A stretch of 64,000 nucleotides of DNA from the NCBI GenBank assembly GCA_025618425.1, contig CM046842.1:27677668-27741667 (forward strand). The letters are read 5' to 3'. Below, one piece after another: positions 1 through 11,255 of the stretch (position 1 is the stretch's first letter; each line of letters begins with the position of its first letter). Origin of the DNA: Heliocidaris tuberculata. Lineage: Eukaryota > Echinodermata > Echinoidea > Camarodonta > Echinometridae. Made by a program: the position numbers and the translations under genes. Under the pieces are notes generated by a model, which saw only the letters and a list, made by a program, of their open reading frames with translations, did no database searches and was not told the DNA's origin.

Positions 1-315
1 TACAACAATGACAATTAAACAAGTTCAGTGAGGAATCAATTTTTGTTTCACATCATAATGAGGAAAAAAATGAAATATTTCACATTTCATATGATAAAAT
101 ACAAAAGAAATAGTGAGTGGATGACGTCATCGGTTCCCTCATTTGCATACCGACCAGGATGTGCATATAACTGTTTTGTGAAATTAAGCGAAACTTTAAA
201 ATTTCGTAACTTTCTTATTTTACATCCGATTTTGATGAAATTTTCAGCATTATGCTTGTTTAATTTTACTCTACTTTTTCAAATCAACTTGATATTAGTG
301 TGGATTTGGCCTTTA

Positions 316-1075
316 ACTCTGCAGGTTGAGGTGGTTTTTAACACTTTTTTGAAACAAGCCAAGAGTTTTCATGTTGACTATACTTTTAGGGAGTTTGTTC
401 CAGTCGTTTGTAGTTTTCGGATAGAATGAGTTCATATAATAATAATCTGTTCTTGCTGTTCTGGGTACATGCATCTTTAAGTTATGATGATCTGTTCTTC
501 CAATTCTGTTCGCAGGTTTGCACATGTTATTACGTCCTATATCTGTGATGTCATTGACAAGCTTATAACACTAAAAAAATAAGTTGGAGGTACTTTCGTC
601 TACTCTCTAATGTATTCATACTAAATTCTTGTAACAAAGTGTTGTAACTACATGTACTACTCCAGTCTTTGTTCAACATTCTTACGTATAACGTTTTTTT
701 TAATCTTTACAATCAGTTGGCTACCGCTTTGTTTCTGTATGGATCACATGCTGTGCAACAATAATCCAAACATGAGCGTACTAAAGATTGTGTAAAGGGT
801 ATTTAAAACTGGTTTTGGTCAGTCAACGCAGTCCCTCCGTATTATGTACCAAAAAGGTCTATTGCACTTTACATGTAATTCGGTACAATGATCATTCCAA
901 TTTTAAGTGTTATTTATCACAAGACCCAAGTATTTCTCAGTTGATGTACTTTGTAACCCTTGACCATTATTAGTATATTTAAAACTAACATTATGAACCT
1001 TCCTAGGCATCATAATCTTGGATTTAGATATGTTGTAATCAAGGAGGCAATGTGGCCTGACAGAATTCAGCATAA
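316..1075 (-). pseudogene. LINE ORF2 C-terminal remnant (jockey/CR1 superfamily)
   Basis: Reading the minus strand from about 1075 down to 313 gives, over several frames, the usual C-terminal end of a non-LTR retrotransposon reverse-transcriptase ORF. There is a KYLGL motif near 930, an LVR...LDYCC block near 770, and a terminal YYYMNSFYPKT..DWNKLPKSIV block (minus-strand ORF 525-313). Several frameshifts and stops separate the blocks, so it is dead. No catalytic YxDD part is present, meaning the copy is 5' truncated. Clade assignment is by eye only. Confidence 0.65.
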
Positions 1076-1441
1076 GCTGAGATTAAATCGACATTTAAAT
1101 TAAAATAAAACCAGCCATCTTCAAGAGTAAATGTTTTTACTGGAAATAGTTTTGACTTGTTGAATGATATTTTGCTGATTGAATGATTACTGACATCAGG
1201 TGGCAATCATTTGATTAACAAAGCAGCTTATAGGCTAGGTACCAAATCACAAGCTTTATAATTTTCTGAACAATACTTAAACACCTACATAACCTACACT
1301 GTATCGTCCAGGAAAGCTTGCTTGTGATGTGATATCTATTCTAATTTTCAACACTTTAGTTCCACCTCCCCAAGATGTGCACCTCCCCATGCCCAAACCA
1401 GCCTACGCCCTTGCACATGTACCATACCATATTGCACTTAA

Positions 1442-1939
1442 AGGGGAAGTTCACCCCGAAGATTACTTGAGTTTAAAAAATGCAGAAAAAATAAAGAAAA
1501 AATATTGGCGAAAGTTTGGACAAAATCCGTTAAAGAATAACGGAGTTATGGACTTTTGAAGTTTTGATTTTGTGACGTCACATGCGAGCAGCTCCTCCAT
1601 TATATAATGTGATAAATATTCCGTAAAATACAGTTTTCTCAGAAAATTTAGAATATTTTCGTCTGTGCATTTGATATATTGTCAGAAATGTTATTCAATA
1701 CTAGATTCTGAAAAGAAACAATATTAATTTATCGTGGAACGTAAAAAAAATGTGAATATATGGAATATTTATTACATGACCAATGGGCAGCTGCTCGCAT
1801 GTGACGTCACGAATCCAAAACTTTAAATAGTCATAACTCTTTTATTATTTGACCGATTTTCATCAAACCTTCGCCAATATTTTTTCTTTATTTTTTCTGC
1901 ATTTTTAAACTCAAGTAATCTTCAGGGTGAACTTTCGCT
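1442..1939. mobile_element. Foldback MITE with ~150-bp inverted repeats and TTAA target duplication
   Basis: The left arm (1442-1593) and right arm (1789-1939) are inverted copies: AGGGGAAGTTCACCC at the left end matches the reverse complement of the right end, AGCGAAAGTTCACCC. Both arms reach a shared GTGACGTCACATGCGAGC block. TTAA flanks both sides (1438-1441 and 1940-1943). The loop is ~195 bp and codes for nothing. TTAA target sites are typical of piggyBac and Kolobok superfamilies; I cannot tell which. Confidence 0.8.
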
Positions 1940-2074
1940 TTAACCACGAGAACACTGCATGCACATGAGAGTTATCTTCTGAAAAGAACCCTTTGTATTC
2001 TTCTGTAGAATAGTTTTGAAAGAGAGTTTTGGAACTACGGTGTTCTTTCGGTAAAAGGAGTAGGCCTATTCACC

Positions 2075-2236
2075 CAGTGGCGTTTCTAGGGATTATGGCG
2101 CCCGGGGCAAACAATGAAGTCCCCCCCCCCCCCCTGCCTACCTGCCTAAACTTGTGTAGGGGAGCAAAGCAACTGAACGTTCAATCTTTTGCAATTATAA
2201 CCTCCAAGATGCCATTTTCTTGTGCATTTTACTCAG
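2075..2236 (+). mobile_element. hAT-like MITE, left part (interrupted by LINE)
   Basis: It begins with the terminal repeat CAGTGGCGTTTCTAGGG and continues with the GCCCGGGGCAAA and poly-C segment shared with the elements at 31789 and 39251. Homology stops near 2236 at a CTCAGGA word that aligns with CGCAGGA in the 39251 copy, where the LINE begins. The element resumes at about 4182. Confidence 0.7.
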
Positions 2237-2245
2237 GACTACTAC

Positions 2246-3616
2246 AATGAGTTGTTACAGAACAGCACGCCAAAAGACATGTTTAGGACTTTAAATAAAC
2301 TTCTGAATAAACACGACCGTGCTCTTCCAGAATCTGAATCTACATCAGATTTTGCTTCAGCTTTCTGCAATTACTTCACGAAGAAAGTTAAGGACATCCG
2401 TCAGTGCATTGATGATCGTCATATTGGCACTGATAGAACTAGCACCTTGGAGACCTCGCTGAATGATTCTTCTCCTAAGCTGGATCACTTCAGGTTGCTG
2501 ACAGAGAGTGAAGTTCAGAAGCTTGTTCGTAACTCTTCAACTAAGTCTTGCGCCCTTGATCCGATTCCGACCTGGTTGTTGAAGCAGCATCTCTCAGCGA
2601 TACTTCCAAAGGTGACAGAAATTATAAATCAGTCTTTGTCATCAAGTGTGTTTCCGTCCTCACTTAGTGTAGCAATGATATATCCTATTCTCAAGAAGCC
2701 GTCATTGAACAAGGAAGAGCTTCGGAATTATCGGCCAGTATCTAATATCAGATACATTGGCAAGCTCATTGAGACCGCCGTTTCAAGCCAGCTAACAGCC
2801 CATGTCAAGTCCAATCTACCTATGGATGCACATCAGTCAGCATACAGGGCTCAGCATAGCACAGAAACTGTTCTGGTCTGCGTCCATGATTTCATTTGTA
2901 GGGCCTTGGACAATCAGCAAGCAGTCTTTGTGATCCTTCTCGATTTTTCCGCTGCTTTTGATACGGTGGATCACAACTTGCTGCTCAGCAGATTTCAACA
3001 ACGGCATGGGATCACTGGATCTGCACTAGCTTGGTTTGAATCCTACCTTCAACATCGTAGGTATCATGTAAGAATACAGGATTCAACCTCTGATGAATCT
3101 TGTCTTGAACACGGCGTCCCCCAAGGCTCTGTGATCGGCCCACAGTGCTTTAATATGTACCTTCAGCCAGTGGTAGATATTTTACATAAACATGATGTCC
3201 GACACCATATTTATGCGGATAACATGAAGATATACTGTGCATGTAATCCAAAGGTTCCCCAAAGCATTAACGAATTATTAGACAAACTACAACAGTGTAT
3301 GTCTGCTGTTCAGTCATGGATGCTGACTAATAAACTGAAACTTAACCAGAACAAGACTGAATTTATGATCGCAGCATCTCCAAAGCACCACCAGCAGCTA
3401 CAACATGTCCAGCTTAAGATTGAACGAACATACCATCATTGTACTTCGTCATCTGTTCGCATATTAGGTGTTACCTTTGACAAGTTTATGAATATCAGAA
3501 CATGTTTCAAATGTGTCAAGTCTGTTAATTACCATATACGTAACATCAGTAGAATAAGAAAGTTCATAAAGATTCTTGTCATGCAGTCGTCAGATCTCTT
3601 GTTTTGTCTCGTCTAG
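2246..3616 (+). pseudogene. LINE reverse transcriptase, catalytic motif mutated
   Basis: Open for about 455 codons (the upstream ATG at 2222 lies in the neighbouring MITE). Motifs in order, numbered from that ATG: RNYRPVSN (169-176), LLDFSAAFDTVDH (239-251), HGVPQGSVIGP (298-307) and YADN (331-334). In active enzymes the last motif is YADD; here the second catalytic aspartate is asparagine (codon AAC at 3221-3223), so the copy should be inactive. A frameshift near 3600 moves the coding into another frame (LSRLDYCNSLLNG at 3604 on). A third frame carries the final WNSLP...KTHLF block and stop at 4041-4043. Confidence 0.85.
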
Positions 3617-4043
3617 ATTATTGTAATTCACTTCTCAATGGTATATCGCTTAAAGATCTTACCTCCCTTCACCTCCTCCAAAATAAGGCATCAAAGCTCA
3701 TCCATTGTAAACTTAAATTTGTCCATGTCTCCCCTCTCATAAATGATCTTCACCGGCTTCGTGTTAATAATCGTATCAAATATAAGACCTTAACTCTCAC
3801 CTTTAATGTGTCAATAGTCAAGCCCCAGTATACTTATCTGATCTACTCCATGCGCACACATCCATGTACCACACACGCTCGGCCACTAGTAATACACTTA
3901 CCGTCCCTCGAACCAGTAAACAGATAGGTGATAGGGCTTTTTCGATTATCGCCCCCAAAACCTGGAACTCGCTGCCTTCTGCATTAAAGAATTGCCAAAC
4001 TCTCACATCATTTAAGAAGTGTCTGAAAACACATCTCTTCTAA
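3604..4043 (+). pseudogene. LINE ORF2 C-terminal part, frameshifted
   Basis: This continues the reverse-transcriptase gene upstream after a frameshift. SRLDYCNSLL and LLQNKASKLI are typical LINE thumb/C-terminal blocks. A further frameshift at about 3800-3900 leads to GDRAFSIIAPKTWNSLP and KTHLF followed by TAA at 4041. It is not a separate gene. Confidence 0.75.
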
Positions 4044-4181
4044 TTTGTCTTTTTTCTTGATATTTCTGTACTTACGTAATGCTGTTTGTATAATTCTGTT
4101 TTCTTTCTTTGTTTATCTGTTACATGCGCTTTGTATCTTATGAAAAGGCGCTTTATAAATGAAATTTATTATTATTATTTA

Positions 4182-4307
4182 CAATGCATTTACCATGCGG
4201 AGTGAGGGCGCATAATCCTTAATGATCATTTTTTCCCCTCTCTCTCTTTTGCGTTTTTTGCGCCCCCTCAAGTACCGCCCGGGACACCCCCCCCCCCCCC
4301 CCCCCCG
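4182..4307 (+). mobile_element. hAT-like MITE, right part, terminus lost
   Basis: GGGCGCATAATCCTTAA, the CTCTCTTTTGCGTTTTTTGCGC block and CCGCCCGGG match the right side of the elements at 31789-32611 and 39251-39855. The expected terminal inverted repeat is missing; the sequence runs into a long C tract (about 4287-4306) instead. Confidence 0.65.
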
Positions 4308-4949
4308 CAGTATCGGGCTTCATCGTAATTCGAAGAATACAAATAGTTTGTCTCGAACAGTAAGCTCTCTGTGTGATGAACTGAGCATATCGGTGTATAA
4401 ACACCGAAAACAAAAACTAGAAAGAGTCTCTTGTAAGTGTTTAATGTAATTTCATTCCATAATCATCTCTTACCTTTTACTTTTCCTAAATTCCTCTAAA
4501 CGCCCAATAAGTAGGTTCTTTTGACGAAAGAATAAACAGCCCTTTTCACAAGAGGCTACCATACATGGGTTGTTATCGAAAGCCTTGAATTGTGAATACT
4601 CGCGCACCATTGAAACCTACACAGAAAATCTGTTTTCATTCTATTTTCATTCCGAGCCCTGGAAGTGACGTCATTGATCATCAATATTGAAACATCTGTC
4701 AAAATTCGTTCACACAGGACGCGGTGAACCGCCTTCTAAAGGAAAAAAAAAAAGATAAAAAAGAGCATATTACGCGGTGTCTTATTTTTTATTAATATCT
4801 CTTTTTCAAAGTGGTTAGTACCGTGACAAAAGATGACTATTCTATTCATTATCAATGGGATAAACACGGCTAAACGATCTAGACCTTATTATTAAAATAA
4901 TCAACCTTTTCTGGAACATTGTCGGCAAAGCCTTACAGAAATATAAACC

Positions 4950-5360
4950 CCCGCTCACACGAGGCGTCATTTATTACGTGCGCTCATCGAGCCTGTGAAG
5001 TCAATTAATCCATACGCCTATTGTTATATAATATTGAATGGCCTTGAGTGGGATACAAGGGTATCGCAAGAGCTATGAGCTCATTTCACGAGTCGGCACG
5101 AAAGAAAAAACATTCTATATTATCATGATTATTATTATTAATTGTATGAATCCTAGTTTATAAATTTTCACCATTACATGTCCTTATGATTTTGTATTGA
5201 CTTTAACATAAACACAGGAAGAAACCATTATTTTGTCCCTACCTAAGCATCTTGTAAGGGCTGCGCGGATAAACATCGATTGCGTATTTAAACGCGTATT
5301 CACTTTTTTACGCTTCACGCGCACCCCAAACCATGAGATATGGAAAATTATAAAACGGGT
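4950..5360. repeat. Dispersed repeat, inverted copy at 33720-34200
   Basis: Blocks such as GAATGGCCTTGAGTGGGATA (about 5036), ATTATTAATTGTATGAATCC and GCGCACCCCAAACCATGAG (about 5320) recur in reverse-complement order at 33720-34200 in a gene B intron. No coding potential or termini were recognised. 4308-4949 and 5361-5509 hold no recognisable feature. Confidence 0.6.
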
Positions 5361-5509
5361 TCAAGAATGTAGCCATCCTGATTGGTCAAATAACACCACG
5401 TGACTGTGCAAAAAAAGTACTAATGCACGGCGTGGGGACTAAGCACGGCTGATGCGGATCAAACACTAGATTGTAAGAAAACACTAAGATTGTAGACCCA
5501 TTTTATAAA

Positions 5510-6009
5510 NNNNNNNNNNNNNNNNNNNNNNNNNNNNNNNNNNNNNNNNNNNNNNNNNNNNNNNNNNNNNNNNNNNNNNNNNNNNNNNNNNNNNNNNNNN
5601 NNNNNNNNNNNNNNNNNNNNNNNNNNNNNNNNNNNNNNNNNNNNNNNNNNNNNNNNNNNNNNNNNNNNNNNNNNNNNNNNNNNNNNNNNNNNNNNNNNNN
5701 NNNNNNNNNNNNNNNNNNNNNNNNNNNNNNNNNNNNNNNNNNNNNNNNNNNNNNNNNNNNNNNNNNNNNNNNNNNNNNNNNNNNNNNNNNNNNNNNNNNN
5801 NNNNNNNNNNNNNNNNNNNNNNNNNNNNNNNNNNNNNNNNNNNNNNNNNNNNNNNNNNNNNNNNNNNNNNNNNNNNNNNNNNNNNNNNNNNNNNNNNNNN
5901 NNNNNNNNNNNNNNNNNNNNNNNNNNNNNNNNNNNNNNNNNNNNNNNNNNNNNNNNNNNNNNNNNNNNNNNNNNNNNNNNNNNNNNNNNNNNNNNNNNNN
6001 NNNNNNNNN
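5510..6009. other. Assembly gap (500 N)
   Basis: Exactly 500 N, the same length as the gap at 56700, so the size is a placeholder. ORFs spanning it are artefacts. Confidence 0.99.
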
Positions 6010-6062
6010 AAAAAATAAAAGAAAAAAAATAAACTAACAAAAAGCATTACATTTGCTTCAAA

Positions 6063-6246
6063 GGGGGCTTGGGGATTCGGGAAAGGCGCCTCCAGACAAG
6101 CTGTTTAATTACGCATGCGCAGATTACTCAATCCAGGTAGGCGGAAAATCGGTTTGATGTAGCATTGGTATATCCGAAGATAAGGACACTTCAGTCGATA
6201 GATACATTTGATAATGTCTTGTGCCAGTCAGAGATAAAGCCTAGCA
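6063..6246 (+). promoter_or_regulatory. Gene A upstream region, conserved with gene C
   Basis: Blocks shared with the region upstream of gene C (48540-48728): GATTCGGGAAA, TTACGCATGCGCAGA.TACTCAA and CTTGTGCCA.CAGAGATA.AGCCTA. The palindromic ACGCATGCGC starts 136 bp before the gene A ATG and 138 bp before the gene C ATG, so spacing is kept. The core resembles the NRF-1 consensus (CGCATGCGC). No TATA box is obvious. Whether the conservation reflects function or just recent duplication cannot be told from two copies. Confidence 0.5.
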
Positions 6247-6331
6247 ATGGACTTTCTGTGGAGGACAACAATAGCGATCGTCTTGACTCTAGGCTTCATT
6301 GCAAACTGCAATGGGTCAACTACTCAAAGGG
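6247..6331 (+). CDS. Gene A exon 1: signal peptide
   Basis: 85 nt: 28 codons plus one base, ending in a phase-1 donor (G|GTAAGA). It encodes a Met start, basic/aromatic n-region, hydrophobic core and small residues (IANCNG) before STTQ. Gene C exon 1 has the identical length and the same STTQ ending. Confidence 0.8.
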
Positions 6332-9257
6332 GTAAGAACAAACTTAGGTTCTTCTTAATATCAAATATCTAAATACATCGCAGGTACCTCAAGATTAGTG
6401 TGAATAAAAGTAATACTTTTCCGCTAGGCATATTTGCATCAGCTTTGTTGACAGAAATTGAAAAAATGTGAGAAATCTATAATCATCACTTGTATACATA
6501 AACGAAACGAACCTTCATAATGTTCTATTTTAGAAAGGCAAGATATTGTAAATGTCACTTGTAATTTAAAGGGATAATTAGTCGTACTCTTCGATCGCTG
6601 CTCTATCCGTAAAGAAACATATGGTCGTATCTACACAAACTAGCAAAAGTTTTTGCTAACCTTTTGTTTGCATGTTCAGATAGTCCAACCACGTAATTGC
6701 TAGCAAGGAGAAGCAAAGGCTTGTTTTCATGCATGCTAGCAGCCGCTTCCACAGAGTACCAATAGCTTACATTCATATTCAAATTTTACTCAGAGCCAAA
6801 AGGAAAGATTTTGCTCTTGTACAAAAATGGCTTTCCGGAATAGTTTATTTTAAAAGGAGGAAATGCTTTTCATCATCAAGCCTTTAATACTATGGAAGTT
6901 GCTCTCCTACTAGTCTAAGATTTTACTTCCATGAACATGATGGATTTGACCAGTCGTTATTTTTGCATCCTGAACTGCCCTCACTTTCTTTATAAAGCTA
7001 GTAGATCGCGTCTTCTCTTCAGTTACATAATTATAAAAAGAAACATGAACAATCAAACAAACAAAACACGTGAATTTAATCAGCCATTAAAGATGTATTG
7101 TCACATTTTACAGCAGTATGTCAAATCACTTTATGCTGCCGATTTGGAAAGTGAGATGGAAGAAAAATTACTTTTTTATTATCCCCTGAAGGCAGTTTGA
7201 TTTGATGTTGGAGTGTATAACCCTATTTCTAAACTTTCAAACAATACCACCTGCCAATAGCATTTACTTCATGTGCTTTTACGTTTAGCCCTAGTAAATG
7301 ATAATTTTAGGTATCCGGCCCATTGTGACTAATTGTCATAACCCTTAACTTTTGCTAGAGCTAGAGCTTTCAGGCCAAGCAAAAAGTTTATTGATATCAA
7401 TTGCTTCAGCAGTTACTTGAGCATAAGCTTTTATGTTTACTTCGTAGCCCTTGACCGTTTGTATTCTGATTTGGGCCTAAGCAATTTCAGTGTTAATCTT
7501 CTAAAAGAATTATGAACTGTTTATAAACATCTACCACTTGTGCTAAATCATGCAGTTAGTTATTAAGTTCTATAAGTAACACAATTTCGAAAACACACGA
7601 ATAAAATGCTTGCAAGGTTCCTTTTTAGTAACACCTTCATGTTCTTTAATATTTGCTTCTCTATTTCATTTCGGTATGTATGCTTCTCGTATCTGAATAT
7701 TGTGTTACCTTGTTCCTGTTTAGTATCTGTTTCATCTTTATTACTCGGCGACGGTAGAAAGTATCTTAGGACAATAACTATGCCTTCGCCCATGCAGTCT
7801 GGATAATACAATTTTTTTAAGAAGTAAAATGACGCGCTAACCCATCACCGGACACATTTAAGGCAAGTTCGGTGCATTTTTTTTTTTCGCTTTTAATAGA
7901 GGCAGAAAAATCTGACAAAAAGAACCCCAAAAATGAGGAAAATCGAAGAGTAATAAAAAGGTTGTGATTTTGTTTATGCCACGAAGAACATTTTTTTCTT
8001 CATTTTAATCAATATACAATGCGAAACGAAACGAAACGAAACCCTAAAACAAAAGGTTATTATGACCACAATATGTGGTCTATGACGATAATTATCTATT
8101 TTCTCTAAATAAACTAGAAGTATTATGCTTTTAAATGATACCTTGATGGCATCCATCCGTACATGCTTGACCGATCAGCAGTATTTTGAAAATGACATGT
8201 AAAAAATCAGTTGTGCCATATTTGAGTAAAACCGTGAAAACGTTAGTAGCACATGCGAAAAGGACTAACGGGATATACCAGCTTTAACATGTTTAAGAGA
8301 TATGAAATCCCCTTGTTTCATGCCATACATTAAATCAGATGTTCATAAAAAAAAATTTTTTAAAACGGGTAAATACCAATTTCCAGTGGTGGCGGGGCAT
8401 ACGCTCCCAAAATTTCCAAAATCAATGAATATCCCTCAAAAGATGAAATAGTGCCCTTTTTGTGATGGAAAAGGTGCTCCTCCTGAGGTGGGAAATTGTC
8501 ATAATCTTGATATATTTTCAGCCTTATGTGCCTTTCTACTTCGACAATAGAAAGTGCCATTTAATTTCATTTTATGAATAACATCACCTTTCTGTTCGCC
8601 TTGTTCTTAAAAAATTCAGATCAGAAAAATGCCCCCAAATTGCTTTTCATTTCGATTGCAGGTACCATTTCCATACCAAACATGCCCTTTCTTTACCCCC
8701 AACATCAACAATACATTGACCATCCTTTATTTTATGATAAGCATGATAAGGGCACTATCCTTATCCTCATTACAGAAAGGAACAGAAGAAAATAGTCTTT
8801 TCACAGGGTTTTAAAAGTCGTGTTGCATATTGATCATGTTCGCATGTGATCTCAACGTTTTCACGGTTTTACCCAAATTCGGCACAACTGTGTTTTTTCA
8901 TGTCATTTTCAAAATGCTGCTGATCGGGAAAGTATATACCTATTGATGCCATCAATATATCATTTAAAAGCATAATTCTTCTAGTTTATGGAAAATAGAT
9001 AATTATTGTCATAGAGCACATAGTGTGGTCACAATAACCTTTGTTTTAGGGAATAGTTTTGGGGGTTTTTTTCTGGGATGCACAGTGACTGTATAGGCCT
9101 ATGCATTCAGAATCAATCAAATTTGGGAAAACACTAAGAGGAAATCATATTTCATAGGGTAAAATTGGAAATTTATGTCCTCACTTCTGAACAAAATAAG
9201 AGTGAATGGTGAGGGAACGACGTCATCAACTCATGACAGAGTTGCCAATTCGTCTAG

Positions 9258-9309
<52 letters not shown>

Positions 9310-11138
9310 CATTTTTCATGGTTTTCTTGTTATTATACGTTCCTTATGACCCTTTTATCATCAATTTTATTGGGAATGAAAAATAAGAAATTTGGAGCCG
9401 TACAAGATCAAAGTATAAGATATTAGATATAAAACAGAAGCATTAATTCCACATTTAAAATATCAGTTCAGGTTTTTAAAGGGCAAGTCCACCCTGATTT
9501 ATATTTGAATAAAAGGGGGAATGACAGAAAAGGCTAAGTGAATGTTTCAACAAAATCCGGTAAGAAATAAGAAATCTGTGACTTATCTTATCAGAGATCC
9601 TCTTCAATTTCTCGGTACAGAAAATTTAATAGATGTTAATTTCATTAGTTTTGTTGAAGGAATAAAAATGTTTCTTACATGTTTTGTGTAAAAACATATG
9701 TGCAATTATTGTATCTAGGGTACATGTATGATTAAATTTTTTATGTAGAGAAAATGAAAATTCATTACTTTTTTTAGTACGGGCAAATAGAAGAGAACCT
9801 CGTAAGATACGTCACGGGGTTGCTAATTTGTGTTTGATTAATTAAAACTTTAAAAAATTCATAACTTTATTATTTCTTATCGTTATTGTTTGTAAATCTA
9901 ATAAACCCTAATAAGATCAGGCGTGATTATTACTCTTTATCTTTATGATTGTTTTAAAATATCTGTTTGTTTAGCCAATTATGTCACTCTTTATGTCTAG
10001 AGGTGTCTTTATTCTTCCTAACGGGAACAACGAATATTAGCTTGCTCACGTTGAATGAAATATGCTGAGAGGAGATATTTCTGTAAATATATGATGCATA
10101 ACTTTAGAGGTATTCAATAAATTTATGAACAATCTAACACTGATAATAGGTGATTTTTTAAATCAAATGTTGTAACCTCAGTAGCTTCAATGTACTGTGA
10201 TGGTAAGCTTTATACACTACGATTTGAACCTTGAACTTGCGACACTGAATATTTGATGTGAACATAGTGATGATCGGACAGCATTGACAATAATGGGATT
10301 GCACATTGATAAAAGAGTATAAATAATATATGTAGAATATCTGAATATTATTTTGTGTTTTGTGTTTATATGACATGTTGTACACGATAAATGATACACG
10401 TTTCTGACTTGTTTTTCATTTATATGAAGATCATGCAGCCGATTTCAAACTCTGGGTGATTCCGAATATGAAACGGGATTCATAAATCCTAAAATGAAAA
10501 AGGGTGCATTATTCAGAAGGTTGGTAATTTTGGAAACGATACAGGGTTCTATTTCATTTCGGAATTATGAACCCTATTTCATATTTGGAATTACGAACCT
10601 TCGGCATTATAGCATTTCGATAAAACAACATGTAACCAATGAAATAATTTTTATAAAGGCTACATGACGAAATCTCCTCATTCAAAAATTATCCATCCCA
10701 TTGACATTTAATCTAAGCTCCACTGTATATTACTGTTCACGTACAAATGAAAGAAAGACGTTGATTTAGCGCTTGTTTAAGCTGGATAAAGTCATCATGA
10801 TACAACAAAAACTGTCACCACTCACATTTTTCATTCAAAACTTACTATCTCTCCACATTGAAGACTTTTGAAAAAAAAGACAACAAAGACAAAATAGAAT
10901 GTATTAACGACAATCCATCAATTTTGAGCCTGTTTTATTCACCTTGGCTGTATTGTTAAAGATACGCTGGGAATTTTTTTTTAAATAATGAATTTGTATC
11001 AAATGAAGTGAAATATGACAAGAGAATATAACAATTTTTTCTTTTGTTTTGCAATAACATACAGACTTCCTGATATCTCAAACCATTGGCGTAGACAGGT
11101 CCTCACAGGGGGGGAGGGGGGTATGATTTCCCTCAAGA

Positions 11139-11200
<62 letters not shown>

Positions 11201-11215
11201 CGCACAAACACATAA

Positions 11216-11255
<40 letters not shown>

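Larger units (their letters stand above)
2237..4181 (+). mobile_element. L2/CR1-like LINE, 5'-truncated, inactive
   Basis: The insert carries reverse-transcriptase coding sequence, a 3' UTR with a GGCGCTTTATAAAT block, and a terminal (ATT)n tail at about 4166-4180. This is typical of L2/CR1-type non-LTR elements. It sits inside a hAT-like MITE whose halves flank it at 2075-2236 and 4182-4307, so the LINE jumped in second. The endonuclease domain and ORF1 are absent. The coding region is broken into at least three frames. Confidence 0.8.

Noticed and set aside
5459..6047. ORFs across 5510-6009 and 56700-57199
   Set aside because: They consist almost entirely of N.
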